A DNA stretch of 64,000 bases, taken from Pinus tabuliformis (taxonomy: Eukaryota > Streptophyta > Pinopsida > Pinales > Pinaceae). Positions 48,300-61,560 of the stretch are shown here, piece after piece. The position numbers and the translations under genes were made by a program. How positions within the stretch are numbered: the first letter of the stretch is position 1; each line of letters opens with the position of its first letter. The stretch covers positions 1,278,490,277 to 1,278,554,276 of the forward strand of contig CM062818.1 in the NCBI GenBank assembly GCA_031772625.1. Reading direction: 5' to 3'. Below the pieces are notes generated by a model. The model ran no database searches. It was given only the letters and a program-made list of their open reading frames with translations, and was not told the DNA's origin.

Positions 48300-48660
48300 T
48301 TCTCCCATCCCTCTCGATAACAATGAGGCAATATGGTGTTCGATAAATTGTTGGATGCTTTGCATGCTTTTCTTGTCTCCATTTCGAAGCTTAAGGATAT
48401 GGATGAGGGGGACGATATGTCATTCTAGCTATTTTTGGAAGCCAAGATTATTAGTCACCAAGTTGATATGGAGCATTTGGCTGATGATCTAAGGGAGAAA
48501 TTAAATTTGTTTAGTGAATAATTAGCATCCTTAGATATTATTGGGACTTGTAATTCATTGAAGACTATGGGCGACGAAGGCACCAACCTTACTGTCGGAG
48601 GGAAGAGAGCTTTCTGATTCAGGGGTGACGACCCTAATGTGAACAATTGGCATTAGCTTT
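48300..48660 (+). pseudogene. Coding-like remnant of unknown identity
   Basis: From about 48,340 one frame reads FDKLLDALHAFLVSISKLKDM, then EAKIISHQVDMEHLADDLREK, LASLDIIGTCNSLKTMG and TNLTVGGKRAF, broken by two stops. Upstream in another frame is MANSPIPLDNNEA, so one frameshift may separate them. Charged, helix-prone composition suggests a real former protein. No family is recognised. A transposon ORF or gag-like region is possible. Confidence 0.3.
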
Positions 48661-49223
48661 GATGCTCTGATTTTCTATGTCAAGATTTATTTTTATATTT
48701 TTCTATGATAGAATGTAAATTTTGTTATATTCTCACAAATTTTTTGTTGAAAATATAATGTCAATGTATTTAGGATAATAAGGAATAGGAATCTAAAAAC
48801 TTCATGGTGTACACAATTTTTGTTTTGGAAATTCGATGTAAGGCTTTTGGTCCCGAATCCATATTTATTAATACAAAATGCTTACCCGTTTTGTTTAAAA
48901 CTAAAAATATATATACGTTAACCTTACATTTTTTCTAGAGTGAGGTACTCCTTTAGTACAACAATGAATTAACCACCACTATTTTAAAAGACAATTATTT
49001 ATTAAAAACAATAAGTTAAATATTTGCAATTCCAAATTTATGGTTTTATGGTAAAGCAAAAATAATTTATGAACTTTGTTTAGACTCTAATTCTTTGGAG
49101 TCATATTTACATTGTGTTGGTCATTTTGTTTCTGAAAATAATTTTTTTATGAGTATAATTAAGTTATTTTTTCAATTAATATTATGTATAAGTTTATTTT
49201 TTGGACAAATTTGATAGGTTATG
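48661..49223. other. AT-rich spacer
   Basis: Nothing recognised between the coding-like remnant and the chromovirus LTR. Confidence 0.4.
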
Positions 49224-51834
49224 TGTGATGGCTCCAATAATAGTAAATATTTAATTATTGTAGTGAAACAAACTGGATATTACTATTTAAGTTTAAATAT
49301 TTATTATTTTGATTAATTGTGCATGAAGCAAATGTTTTTATGACAAACTTGAAACTCTCACATGACAGGTAGTTAGGGAAGACGGTTACCTATCCCTAAC
49401 CACCTCCTAGGAGATTTATTCTCAAGAAGGATCAAGAGGGTAGAGGTACCTGAGATAAGTGAGGAGAGTGAGAAAAGAAAAGGAAATTTTATGTGCTGAT
49501 ATGCCAGACATAATTGATAAGCTACGTCTGGTTGAGACCAGATAGCTGTGACAAGGACTGCTAGTCCTACTGCAAAAGAGAAACAACTCAAGGGGAGACT
49601 CAGGCCTGGAAGCGAGTCTCAAGGTTGGGAGGAAAATTCGGAAAAAATGATTGTTCTGGTTCAATAAATCAACAGTGAATAACTTCTAAAGCCAGATAAG
49701 TATATAACTCTTCCTGTAGGTTAAATGCATTCTCGAAAAATAGGAGTATTCATGCTATAGATCAAAGATATTCTGGAATAGATTATGCATGTTGTCGAAT
49801 GATTGAGTGCTTGAACCAGGGATGTGTTAAGTTATTAATGGAAAGGTATACAGAAATGGAATATGTATGCTGGTAAACAAATATAAATAAAACAATAGTA
49901 TTCATGCTAATAAATAATTAAACTCTAGCACATGCTTAAGTCAGAAGCATTTAAGGTGTAAACTGAACCAAAATGGCAAGTCGATAGAAAGAATTAAATA
50001 ACCAATAAAATTAGAAGCCAAAAAATCATCCAGGAAATTCATAACCTGGAAAATGTCTTATACGTTCTGCTCAATAGAGGGAACATAGTAACTCTTTTCT
50101 CTAGGGTTACTGTAAGTAAACCCTCAAGAATTCAAGAAAACAAATAACTGTAGGAATTACTTGCCAGAGGTCGAAAGACGCCTTGGCCCAGAGAAAACTA
50201 CAAACTCGAAAGATTATTCGAATCAAATCATTATCAGTCATTATCAAACAAATTAGGGACTTCAAGTCGGACCCTTGTTGTTAACAAGCAATGGAACAGC
50301 TTGAACCCAAAGGTTGACCATAATAGTTAACTAAATAAACCAGAAAGTAATTTAAAGAACTCGACGAGCATGTATCAGTCCTAAATTAAATAGGAACAAC
50401 CAAACTTGGAAAGAAATCAAACTGGAAACCCTAAACCCTACACACAGATAGTCATCGTAAAATAATATTCTGAGTTTGTAGGAGTACAGGTTCCACCTTG
50501 TGACCAATAAATCAAAAAGACATAGCACACTACAGACTGACAGAACAAGTAGGAAATTGAAACCTGCTTCGCAAATGGAAATAACAGAGAAGAAAAATAC
50601 TTATACTTCGAGAGAAAATAATGCATTATAGTCATCAAACTGCACTGACCATGATAATATCACTTTGAGGTAAAACCCAAAAATGCATTGGCCACTTCCA
50701 ACATAGAAACTTAAAAAAGAGCTCTTGCTATTAAAGGAAAAGTTCTTACAGTCTAAGCACTGCAAAATTCGAGGTAAGGACCCTCGTAGTAGTTCATAAA
50801 TCCATAAGAATAAAGTTCTGTGTATAACATTATACAAAAGACTATATATCCAAAATCAAAATCCGGCGAGAAAGGCATATGACCAAAGGAAAATTCGACC
50901 TAAAATCCTATTCAATATGGGTAACAACTTTCATTAAGAAATTCCTTAACCCTCATAGCTCAACACAACTAGATGCCTTAGACCAAGAACCAGAAGTAGC
51001 TTCGAACATAGTGTTCACATTACCCGAAGGCCGGAGGAAGGTCTGGTTTGCAAACCTTGGAGCCGGTTTCTGAAAGGGAGCCTCGCCCTCGAACACCCAT
51101 TGCATGCAGGATTGAAGCCTTCCGCGGAACCTGACAAAGCCCATGAACTTATTAACATATTCACGATGCAAAACATAGAAATGTATGCAAGAGTGTAGTG
51201 ACAGAAACGCCCTGTACCTGGACTGAGGGTTGAGACCTCGAAACGATGCCTCTGGAATCCGAGCTTAAAAACCCTCCTTGCAAATCTGGCAGTTAAGACA
51301 TATGGAAGCATAACTATAACAGAGAACTCTGGAGTAACAATGCAATGAATTGGGAAGCTGAGGAGCGAGATTACCTGTACACGCTCTGGAGCCAAAGTTT
51401 AGAGTTGGGAAAGCGATTGCAGAGGTGAAACAAATGACAAAGAACAAACCCTCGACCAAACCAAAAGCATGAAGAAACCCCGTCACCATCAGATTAGGCT
51501 CGATATCAGTGAACCGTCGATGAAGGGTTGACGTTTTCGAGGTAGAGTCAATATCTAGACAACACAACGAAGGAACTAGAGCCTCGCTCCCGCCAACTCA
51601 CGGGTAGCCAAGACCTTTAATTAGAAATTCATTACACATTGTACCATCACAACCTTTAAATATGTGCTAATCAAATCATGTGTGATAACCAAGTTATTAA
51701 TGTCTGGTCCTCCATATGGGTGTGACATGTGTATCCAAACGCAAATGAGTATCAAATATTTTGAATCAATAATTTAAATATGCATGTGTAAAAAAAAATA
51801 TGAGGATTATTTCTTTTGTTGTACAGACATGACA
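49224..51834 (+). repeat. Chromovirus 5' LTR, about 2.6 kb
   Basis: The start is fixed by homology with 56,637 and the end by the tRNA-Met primer site at 51,837. Only its first 290 bp can be compared with the truncated 3' LTR. No gene was recognised inside it. The length is inferred from the primer site and could be wrong if another element sits inside. Confidence 0.7.
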
Positions 51835-54800
51835 AGTGGTATTAGAGCGCTCAGGTGACAAAGTTGAAACCTCTGGAAATAGATAATTAGCAATATTTGT
51901 GATTTGCAGAGATAAAAAAAAAAAAAAAAGTAGCCAACATGAGGAGGAATGGAACTACACCTCATAGATCTGTGACAGGAACAGGACCGAAATCTTTTCA
52001 AGAAGCCAATCCTGAGGTATGGGTATAATTGGGGGAATAACCATGCAATACCAAGACTGCAATCTTGGAAACTGTGCAAGAACTAAAGGATGAGATGACC
52101 CAGTTGTGGGTAGATTATGAAAGGCTAATGCATGAGCAAGAAAATATTATGAAGAGTTTGTGTGATAGAGAGAATCAACATAAGCTAATTCCCAGCCCAG
52201 AGCACACGAACATGATTGGTGAATAAGAATTTGAAACTGGGTATTTAGGAATGGAATACGGTGAAGAAAATCAAGAAGATAAATCTAATAATGCATCAGA
52301 ACACAAAACACAGAAGATACAAAATATATAACTACAAGGATAATTTCAGAAAATAAAACTGCCTTTCTTTGATGGTGAACAGGAAGAGGCATTTAAAGCC
52401 TAGCTTATTAATATGAATACAACCATAACTTAAAGGCTCGCTTGGCCATTTTCTAGCTGCATGGAAAGGCCACCCTGTGGTGAGAAGAAGTAAAGAAAAT
52501 GTGTGGAGCGAATGAGCAAAGCATAACTTGGGAAAATTTTCAAAGATATTTTAAGGAAAAATACTTAACTGAAGGATTTTATGACAAAAAGGAAAAGGAC
52601 TTTCACGACCTTCGATTGGGTCAGTTGTCTATGGATGAGTTCATAACATAATGAATGTTCTTGCTTCAACATGTTCCTTACATACAGGAGATAAAGGAAA
52701 AGGTGCATCGATTTATCAATAGTCTGTCATGGTTCATCGAAAAGCATCTCGAGTTCGATAACCGAAACGCCATGGAAAAAGTTATACGAAAGGCTCGAAT
52801 GTTCTACCAACAAAATAGGCAAAAGGGAGATGTGGGAAAAAGATGGGTTGATAAAAAGGGAATTAAGTTTCCTTCTGACAGCAAGGGAAATAAAGCCATA
52901 ATCAACAAGGGACCCCATAAAGGGAAAGTAAACAAAAATATGAATAGAAATCAATCCAGATTTAGACTTCCAAATGAGTCCAAAACTAATGAGCAGTCGA
53001 GCAGAACTGAAGTAGAAATAGCAGCAAGATCCCCAATATAGTGTTGGGGATGTGGAGGACCACACTACATAAAAAAATTTCCCAATTGCAAGGGAACAGA
53101 TCAGATTTCACATATTCAAGAAGAATAAATTGTAGGAGAAGTGACTAGAAGCATTCCAAAAATCAATGTTGCCCTTGCAGACCACCAGGTGGAGTACCAA
53201 CCAACCATGATAGAATTTGAAGGTAAAATCTTCAATCAAACTATATCTATTTTAATTGATCCATGAGCTACTTTGAGTTATATTAGCCCTAAGATAGTAG
53301 AACAATGTGGTTTGCAATTTGCTAAGTTTAAAAGTCCTTTGTTAGTTTAGCTAGCCACGAGGGCAAAAATAAGGGTGTTTGCCAAGGTCGGCAACTGCAC
53401 CTCAAAAATAGCAGGTCAGTCTCTTGTGGCATACCTAAATGTATCTCCCCTAGGATCTTATGCTATCCTAATAGGCATGGATTGGATGGAAAGGAATTGG
53501 TCCCTCATTAACTTTAAAACCAATGTTATTAGCTATATGGACGAAGAGGGAAAGACCTAGGAAATTCAAGGCATATTAAGACCCCTAAAATTAAGACCTA
53601 TAACAACCTCTTAGTTAGAAAAGTGTATCAGAAAAGGATGTCAAATTTATGCGATACAGGTAGGATATGCTAATTCAAAGGAAAAATTTGTTTCTTTAGA
53701 AAATATACCTGTAATACAGAATTTTCCAGATGTGTTTCCTAAGGAAATTCTGGGACTTCCTCCAAAAAGAGATATAGACTTCACCATTGAGTTGATTCTG
53801 GGAGCTGCTCTGGTATCCCAAGCTCCTTATCGCATGAGTATACTGGAGTTGATAGAATTAAAAATGCAGTTACAAGAACTACTTGATAAAAAGTACATTC
53901 ACCCAAGTGTATCACCTTGGGGAGCCTCGATGCTTTTCGTTAAAAAGAAGGATGGAACCATGCGAATGTGCATGGATTACTGCTAATTAAATAAATTGAC
54001 CATCAAAAATAAATACCCTTTACCTCGTATAGATGAGTTGTTTGATCAAGTGAGGGGTGAAACCATGTTTTCAAAGATCGACCTTCATTCAGGTTACCAT
54101 TAGATCATAATCAAGGAAGAAGATATAGCTAAAAAACCTTTAGAACTCATTATGGACATTACGAGTTCGTTGTGTTGCCCTTCGGGCTAACTAATGCTCC
54201 CACAACCTTCATGTGTCTCATGAAAAATATATTCCATCAGTCTTTGGATAAATTTGTGTTAATGTTTATCGATGGTATATTAATTTACTCTCGGAATATA
54301 GAAGAACATAAAAAACATCTTAGGATAGTTTTTCAAATTCTAAGAGAACATCAAATGTATGCTAAATACAACAAATGTGATTTGTTTAAAGAACAGATTC
54401 AGTGTCCAGGACATATCATTACCAAGGATGCAATTGTTGTGGACTTGGAAAAGATAAAAACTATAACGGAGTGGTCAGTACCAAAGGACATAGTAGATAT
54501 AAGGTCATTCATGGGTTTAGTCGGGTACTATAGGCGATTCATTGAAGGATTTTCCAGGGTAGCATACTCCATTACTTCCCTGCAAAAGAAAGGAAAAAAT
54601 TTTAAGTGGACTATGGAGTGTCAAAAGGGTTTTGATCAGCTTAAGCATTTACTTACCACCACGCCTATTTTAAGCACTGCAGACTCAAATAAAGACTATG
54701 TGGTTTGTACAGATGTCAGCAAGGAAGGTGTTGGTGGTGTGTTAATGCAGGAGGGAAGAGTGATTGCTTATGAGTCTAGGAAGCTTAAGGAGCACGAGCA

Positions 54801-56636
54801 AAAATATTCAACCTACGACTTAGAGCTAACAACAGTCATTCATGCATTAAAGATGTGGCGACATTACTTGATGGGTAATAAATTTCTCTTAATGATAAAT
54901 TATCATATTTTAATTAACTATTTTACGAGCCCACTCTAAATGATATCCAAGTTCGTTGAGTCGACTTTTTAAATGGATTTTATTTTGAAATCAAGCACTT
55001 GAAAGGTAAGGAGAATCAGGTCATGGATGCCTTAAGTCGAAAGGTACACTATATTTATGAGGTCTCTTTCAGTGAGATGCAAACTACCTTTAATGAGCTG
55101 ATCAAAGAGGCAACCAGACTTGATCCAGAATACCAATTTTTATGGCAGCAAGCTAAAATTTCAAACAAAAATGAACAACAACTGGGATATGAGATAAATC
55201 ATGAAGGTATGCTAATTTATAAAGGGAGAATGTATGTACCTAACCAGAAAAATATTAAAGACTTAATTTTAGACGAATATCATAAAATTCCGTATGTAGG
55301 CCACCCCAGATACCAGAAACTAATTACCGCACTTAGAAAGGAATATTTCTGGCCTGGTATGAAGAAGGAAGTAGCTGAGTATTTGGCTCGCTGTCTAGAA
55401 TGTCAGCAAGTGAAAGCGGAACACCGACACCCCACCAGATTGCTGCATCCATTGCCTATTCTGGAATGGAAGTGGGAAACCATTTCCATCGATTTTATTA
55501 CAGGACTACCTAAGTCTAAAAAGAAGAATGATTCGATAATGGTGGTAGTGGATAAGTTGAGCAAGTCTGCTCACTTCATACTGGTACAGTCAACCTACAA
55601 GGCTATACAAATTGCTAACATATTCATGCAAACCATTTTTAGATTACATGGATTACCAAAAGTCATAATTTCCAATTGTGATGTAAAATTTACATCATCT
55701 TTCTAGAAATATTTATTTGAAGGTTTAGGCACATAGTTGCATTTCAACACTACTTACCACCCTCAAACGAATGGACAGACCGAGCGAGTAAATCAGGTAG
55801 TGGAAGATATGTTGCGAACTTATGTAATGCAGCAGCCATCCAAATGGGAGGATTACATACATTTGGTAGAGTTTTCTTATAACAACGGTTACCATACATT
55901 GCTACAAATGAGTTTGTTTGAAGTATTGTATGGACGCAAGTGCAGGACACCTTCGAGTTGGGGAGGGCCAAAGGATAAATTGATGTTAGGACCAGACATG
56001 TTAAAAGAAATGGAGGAGATGGTTAAAAAAGTAGCTATAATTGAAAGGTTGCACAAGACCGACAAAAGAACTTTGCTGATCAAAAAGGAGTTCTCAATAA
56101 TTTCAAATTGGAGATTATTTTTATGTCCGTATACGAGCCAAGAAGAGTACATTACAATGGAGCGGATGTGCTAAGTTAGAACCCCGATTCTGTGGTCCTT
56201 TCCAAATTTTGGCCCAAATCGAACTAGTGGCTTACTAGCTTGCCTTGTCCAGTCACATATGTGTGCACACCATTTTACATGTTTCTATGTTGAAAAAATA
56301 CATATATGATCCTAAACTTATAATCAATCGGCAAGATATTTAGGTAATTTAAATTCTAATAAATCCACCAAAGTAAAGTTGTCAAAGGAAAAGAACAAAC
56401 TAAATTTTGCTTTTGTGTAGGTCGAATCGGAAGGCGAGTTCTCGATCGAACCTTTGGTTATACTCGATCAGAGAGAAGTAATGTTGTGGAAACGAGTTAT
56501 CACCCAATTTAGAGTGCAATGGTAGCACTTTGGACCAAGGGTGGATACTTGGGAGGATGAACACGTTATGAGGGAAGCATGTCCATATCTTTTTGTAGCA
56601 GAGAAACATTGGCACGATGTTTAATCTTAGGGGAGA

Positions 56637-56935
56637 TGTGATGACCCCAGCAATTGTAAATATTTAATTACTGCAATAAAACAAACTGAATATTAATATT
56701 TAACTTTAAATATTTATTATTTTGATTAATTGGTGTGAAGCAAATGTTTTTATGACAAACTTCAAACTCTCACATTACAGGTAGTTAGGGAAGGTGATTA
56801 CCTATCCCTAAGCACCTTGTAAGAGATTTATTCTCAAGAAAGATCAAGAACGTAGAGGTACCTTAGATAAGTGAAGAGAAGTGAAGAGAGTGAGAAAAGA
56901 AAAAGAAATTTTGTGTGGTGATGTGTCAGAATTAA
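56637..56935 (+). repeat. Chromovirus 3' LTR, truncated
   Basis: This aligns with 49,224-49,505, including GGTAGTTAGGGAAG and GAGATTTATTCTCAAGAA. It carries a 10-bp direct doubling (AAGTGAAGAG) that the other LTR lacks. Similarity stops near 56,935. Confidence 0.85.
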
Positions 56936-57149
56936 AAAATAAGTGCATCTAATCTTTTAGTAATCTCCAAAATCATAATCTTTAATTAATTGTAATTGGC
57001 ATTAAATAAATTTAATTTATTTAGATTTAAATGTTAAGTCCATTTTATATATATATAATTTAAATATTTTAAAGAATAATATATCTAATTTTATTTTAAT
57101 AATTTTCTAAATTCTCAATATATTACATATATATTTCATAACTTTAAAC
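56936..57149. other. AT-rich junction
   Basis: AT-rich sequence between the truncated LTR and copy B of the segmental duplication. Nothing recognised. Confidence 0.4.
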
Positions 57150-57430
57150 TCAAAATAAAGAGACATGATAAATACAAGATTATAATCGAAACCCTAATTA
57201 TTTTTTTTTTGTGGGAAAAAAGTTCCAACCGACTAAAGAAATGAAAAAGACCTCACAACTTTGTTCGGAGTGTATAATTTCCCAGCAAAGGAACGAACTT
57301 GAATACTTTTGTATTCGTGAAGGATAATGTGATTTTTTTATTGTATATCTGTATATGAGGAAGCTGTGACTCTTTTCTCTAGCTAAAACCCTTAAAGCGT
57401 GGTCTGAACAACAAAATTATATTCGTGGGC

Positions 57431-57678
57431 GATCGTTTTCACTCCCTAAGGGATTTCCTCTCACAAAAGCGTGCGCTTACTCATAGAACTAGACCCATTT
57501 AGTTGACGAGCAAGAATGTATACTAATATGCACATCTTCGCCATATCGTACCTCTCACAAAGATCGTTTTCACTCCCTAAGGGATTTCCTCTCACAAAAG
57601 CGTGCACTCATAGAACTAGATCCATGTAGTTGACGAGCAAGAATGTATACTAATATGCACATCTTCGCCATACCGTAG
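57431..57678 (+). repeat. Tandem duplication, about 130-bp unit
   Basis: Units at 57,431-57,561 and 57,562-57,678 both run from GATCGTTTTCACTCCCTAAG to CACATCTTCGCCATA. The second is about 14 bp shorter. Copy A has a single version of this part, so the doubling followed the A/B split. Confidence 0.9.
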
Positions 57679-58567
57679 CCATAGTTTGTTTCATGATGAT
57701 ATTAGAGGAAGAAAGTATATATATAGATAGATATATATATATATATATGAATCAGATCCAAATTGGATCACATGGACATGAGGATGTAATCTCGTACAAT
57801 AACAATTTAGAAAGACATGTACGTAACATAGGTCACCACAGTCCAAGCAGAAAGATCTCAATTATGCCACAGAGAGTACACACTGATATTATATACTTTA
57901 TAGTTAAACGATGTTACCATTACCCATTTCGAATCAGCGTAAAAAAACGCATCTGAACATCCGAACATTAATCTATGTAGATTTGTTGATAATAATTACT
58001 ACTTGTCCCTAGCTTTCCCACTCATAACATGGCTCAGCGTCAACGTTGTTTCTCATTTCCGGCTTAAAATTACCTTAAATATGCTGCATCTCAACTTTTG
58101 TATGTACTCAAAATCAGATCGGGCGGTGATGATTATTACCACTAATTAGTAGCGCAAAATATATCATATCGCATTAACAGCAAACTATAATTAATACAAA
58201 AGTTTTCCAACATATATGCGTATGTTTTTGAAATGGTTGCAGCATTGAACCTTAAATATCTGAGATATCTGGCCGACGAAATCATTGACACTACTGAAAT
58301 TAATGGTAGAAGTAAGCACGAACTGCACTGGATCGAACTCTCACCTAAACCAAATATTCTCCATAATACCATAATGATATAAGCTGACTAAATAAGCACC
58401 TACCCGAAATGATTCCCCTCGCCCCTCAGAAGACACACATACATGTACATATTTATATAATTTGCTTTTACATAGATATCCATTTATTCTTGACCTTTAC
58501 CCTCACCGTGGGCCTTTTCCTCAGCGGGAGATGCTTCAGCCGGCCTTGCTTATTGAACAGCACTCTC

Positions 58568-59628
58568 TTAAACCGATTCAACTTTTTCTTCCGCAATTTC
58601 ACTAGGTGCTTCTTCCTTGACCAATGATTCTTCAGCCTTTTCTTCTGCTGCCATTACAACAGCGGCAGGAGCCTCTTCCTTACCCGATGAGTCTTCATCA
58701 CTTTTTGTTGCCGCTTCAACACCCTCGGCTTCAACAGGCACCTCTTTAACGAGTTCGCCTTCTTGGGGTACTTGGAGAGACTCACATTTGTGCTTTCCGG
58801 CTTCCTGGGATTCCACCGCCGCGGATTATGTTTTGGGCTCAGGGACAGATGGAGTTACAATCAATTTCTCTGCAGGTTTCTCCACAGTGGCGGAGCTTAC
58901 ATCTACTGTTTTTTCAGCCACGGGATCCTCTTCGAAGGGACTGGAGGCAGAGGCTTCTTGTTTAGTAACTTTTTCGGTCGTGGGTTCGATCTCTATAATT
59001 TTCACAGCTTCCTCGACGGCTTTCACCTGTTCTTCGCCTCCAATCAATTCAGCTGGCCCAGTAGTAATCTGCACAAGCAAACAATCCATCGTGGGATTAC
59101 CCCATAATCGGTGAAGGGAAAGTTGGGCAAAGTTTACATCTCGCTGCAGATCAGTAAAAAGCGAAGTAACCAAAACAAAATTAATACTAAACATAAACAT
59201 GGCAAAAACGCAGAGAGTAATTGACCTACCTCAACCCTACCCATATTCTACTATATCAAGATCTTTATATAAAACTGATAAAGGAGTTGGCTCTGCTAAT
59301 TCAAACCGAGATTCAGTCGATCAGATGAGAAGCTCGATAGCTCGCGTTATTTCGCAGTGGAAATCCTGTTATACCAGTGATCAGGGTGGGCTACTTATAA
59401 TACAAACAAATATGCAGTTCCTCTCAAGTCAACTAAGAAAAAGGTCGGAAATAATGAAATTGAAGATGCTCCGCCGTATTCAGATTTGGCGAGTAGTAGG
59501 TGAAATTTCACTTCGGTCGGGAATTCAAAGGACGTCATAGATGTTATCAAGTCAGCGAACTGTCCGGCTGCCCTTGTAAAAGCTAGCGGGATCCACGTGA
59601 GCAGCACGGCAACCTCAACGGTAGCCAT
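58568..59628 (-). pseudogene. Gene for a small Glu/Ala-rich protein, with one in-frame stop
   Basis: On the minus strand ATG at 59,628 opens MATVEVAVLL. An acceptor CTTGTGCAG near 59,069 starts a clear coding exon, ITTGPAELIGGEEQVKAVEE, followed by acidic, Pro/Val/Ala/Glu/Lys-rich sequence (VEKPAEKLIVTPSVPEPK), a TAA at 58,826-58,828, then SAAVESQEAG, EEAPAAVVMAAEEKAEE and a final stop at 58,568-58,570. The frame is the same on both sides of the inner TAA, so one substitution probably broke it. Composition predicts a disordered, acidic, soluble protein with no membrane segment. The donor site of exon 1 is not clear. Some plant Glu/Ala-rich proteins start MATVEV, but I cannot name the family. 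The exon is missing in copy A. Confidence 0.55.
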
Positions 59629-59720
59629 TGCATATGCTCACGAAGGTGCACGTGGCCTGTCGGCAAGCATGGACAGCATCAGAGTGGGCCTACCGTTTAC
59701 AGATTTGTACTTGTTACCTC
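59629..59720 (-). promoter_or_regulatory. Conserved upstream region with a G-box-like CACGTG
   Basis: Just upstream of the ATG of the Glu/Ala-rich protein gene, CACGTG lies at 59,649-59,654. The same word is kept in copy A at 5,076-5,081, within a stretch (TGCACGTGGCCTGTCGG) that is nearly unchanged while flanks diverge. CACGTG is the core of plant bZIP/bHLH sites. A promoter or 5' untranslated role is inference. Confidence 0.35.
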
Positions 59721-59726
59721 CCAAAC

Positions 59727-59765
<39 letters not shown>

Positions 59766-60563
59766 TTTTTACTTTCCCCTAGGTACATAGATATAGATAT
59801 TTGTTTTAGTAATGAAACATAGTATTGAATGATAATTATTATTTAAAAAATAGTTGGGTAATGAAATGTTTTTATTGAGTAAGGTTGAATGATATGAACG
59901 AGTTCGTTTAGTGCTCATAGCCTCTATATATTGCCTTATTATGATAAGGTTAAAAAAGTAGGATCGTGTAATAAATATATTTCAACATATCAAGAACTAT
60001 CAAATTATCAATTCTTTGAAATCATTTGAAAAAATAAAAATACAAAAATTATTGTAGATAAATGTCTTTTCGATTTATGACATCATTAAGATTTAGTTGA
60101 CGTTTGGAATAAACTAATATAGTTCATCCTCACACAAAAATTATTATTAAAATTTGATAATATAATCCCTTTAAAAAATATTTAAAAAAATGATATATAT
60201 AATACAATTATTCTATCATATAATTAATGTAGTTTAGGAGTCATAAATGTCTCAATTCAAGCTTGAACCTCACTCAGTGCTATCAAGTTATCACTTCTTT
60301 GAGATGTTTTAAAAAATAAAAGTAAACAAAAAATATTATTAAATTTTCGTAATATAATTTGTGTTTATTTTTTTTAAATACATTTTATGTAGATAGACCA
60401 AAATTATTATGTTAATTATAACATAAGTTGAGAGTAATGAAAAAGATAGTATTAAATTTCTATCAAATTATCAATTCTCTTAAATTTTTAAAAAAATAAA
60501 AAGAAAAAAATAGTATTACTTTTTTATAATATGAGTTATGCTGCAAGATTTTTTTTAAAAACA

Positions 60564-60566
<3 letters not shown>

Positions 60567-60613
<47 letters not shown>
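60567..60613 (+). repeat. (TA)n microsatellite
   Basis: More than 20 TA units in an AT-rich part of copy B. A similar (AT)n run lies at a different place in copy A (7,964-7,998). Confidence 0.95.
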
Positions 60614-60616
<3 letters not shown>

Positions 60617-61560
60617 ATATAATTTAAGAGGAATAATCATGTAATATATGTTAAAATTTTTTCATATTATGTCTATAATAATAATTTAATTTATAGTTAA
60701 TATAAGTTAAGAAGAATAAGGAAAAATATTATAGTGTGATATATGTTAAAACATAAGTTAAAATTGCTTTTTTGTATTAAGTATATAATAATAGTTTAAT
60801 TTTAAATTATGGTTAAAATTAATATAGATTGATATATAAAATTTTTTATTTTTAGATAAATTTGTGAATCGGATTTTTTTATTTATAAGACAAAAAAGTT
60901 CCTTTTAAATTTGAACTTATAATCTTTACTATGAATAAAACCTCATTTATAGAACAATTTTTTTATTCTGGTACAATTTGACAATAGGAATTTATAATTC
61001 CAAGAATTATATGGCACCATGTCACGTGGAAACAATACCGGGAAAACATGTACTGGTTTTTGTATCCTTTCCATTTTTTATATAAATCAAACAATAATCA
61101 CTACATTATTTTAATATCATAACACAAAAAACCCAACGGTAAGAAAAAGCCAGGGAAATATTTCATAATGAAATTTTGAGTTGAAATTCAGAAACATGGG
61201 ATTGGATTCATGTTTTCGATACTATAGCATTTCGATTTTTGAGCCTTTCCTCTTTGTTAATTAAGATATTAGCAAAACCTTACCTACTTTATAAGTATTG
61301 GATTTTTTTTTTATTTATTAATATTTTTTTAAACGTAAAGATTTTAAGCATTGGAATTTTTTTTTATTGATTAATATTTTTTAATCTTAATCGAGTTTAA
61401 ATTTTAAATATTTTCATTATAGAATATATTTCTTATAAATTTAATATATCTTTTCTAAAAAATGAATTTGAATAATAAAGATAATTTTTATTTATGAAAA
61501 TTAATTATAAATTTAGTAAATATATATATAAAAATTAAGATCTCAAACAAATATATTTTT

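Larger units (their letters stand above)
49224..56935 (+). mobile_element. Ty3/gypsy LTR retrotransposon, chromovirus, broken
   Basis: The 5' LTR begins TGTGATGG at 49,224 and ends about 51,834, two bases before a primer site TGGTATTAGAGC that matches initiator tRNA-Met. Parts in order: gag with a CCHC knuckle (about 51,940-53,130), protease (about 53,200-53,560), reverse transcriptase and RNase H (about 53,700-54,950), integrase (about 55,000-56,180) and a chromodomain (about 56,420-56,625). The purine tract AGGGGAGA then borders the 3' LTR at 56,637. Integrase after RNase H and a terminal chromodomain define chromoviruses. Only about 300 bp of the 3' LTR remains. It is broken, with roughly ten or more breaks. 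LTR parts differ at about 12% of sites by eye, older than the copia element. Confidence 0.9.
57150..61560 (+). repeat. Segmental duplication, copy B
   Basis: This is the partner of copy A (1-8,330), same orientation, with starts about 57 kb apart. It is the more compact copy. It lacks the UGT block, the SINE and the LINE fragment, and it keeps the 58,190-59,250 segment with the Glu/Ala-rich protein exon. From 59,830 to 61,560 it is AT-rich and non-coding, with a long (TA)n run at 60,567-60,613. Confidence 0.85.

Noticed and set aside
58617-59114. 165-codon Ser/Thr-rich plus-strand frame
   Set aside because: Antisense of the Glu/Ala-rich exon. The minus strand has the splice acceptor and a conserved-looking protein pattern; the plus strand has neither.
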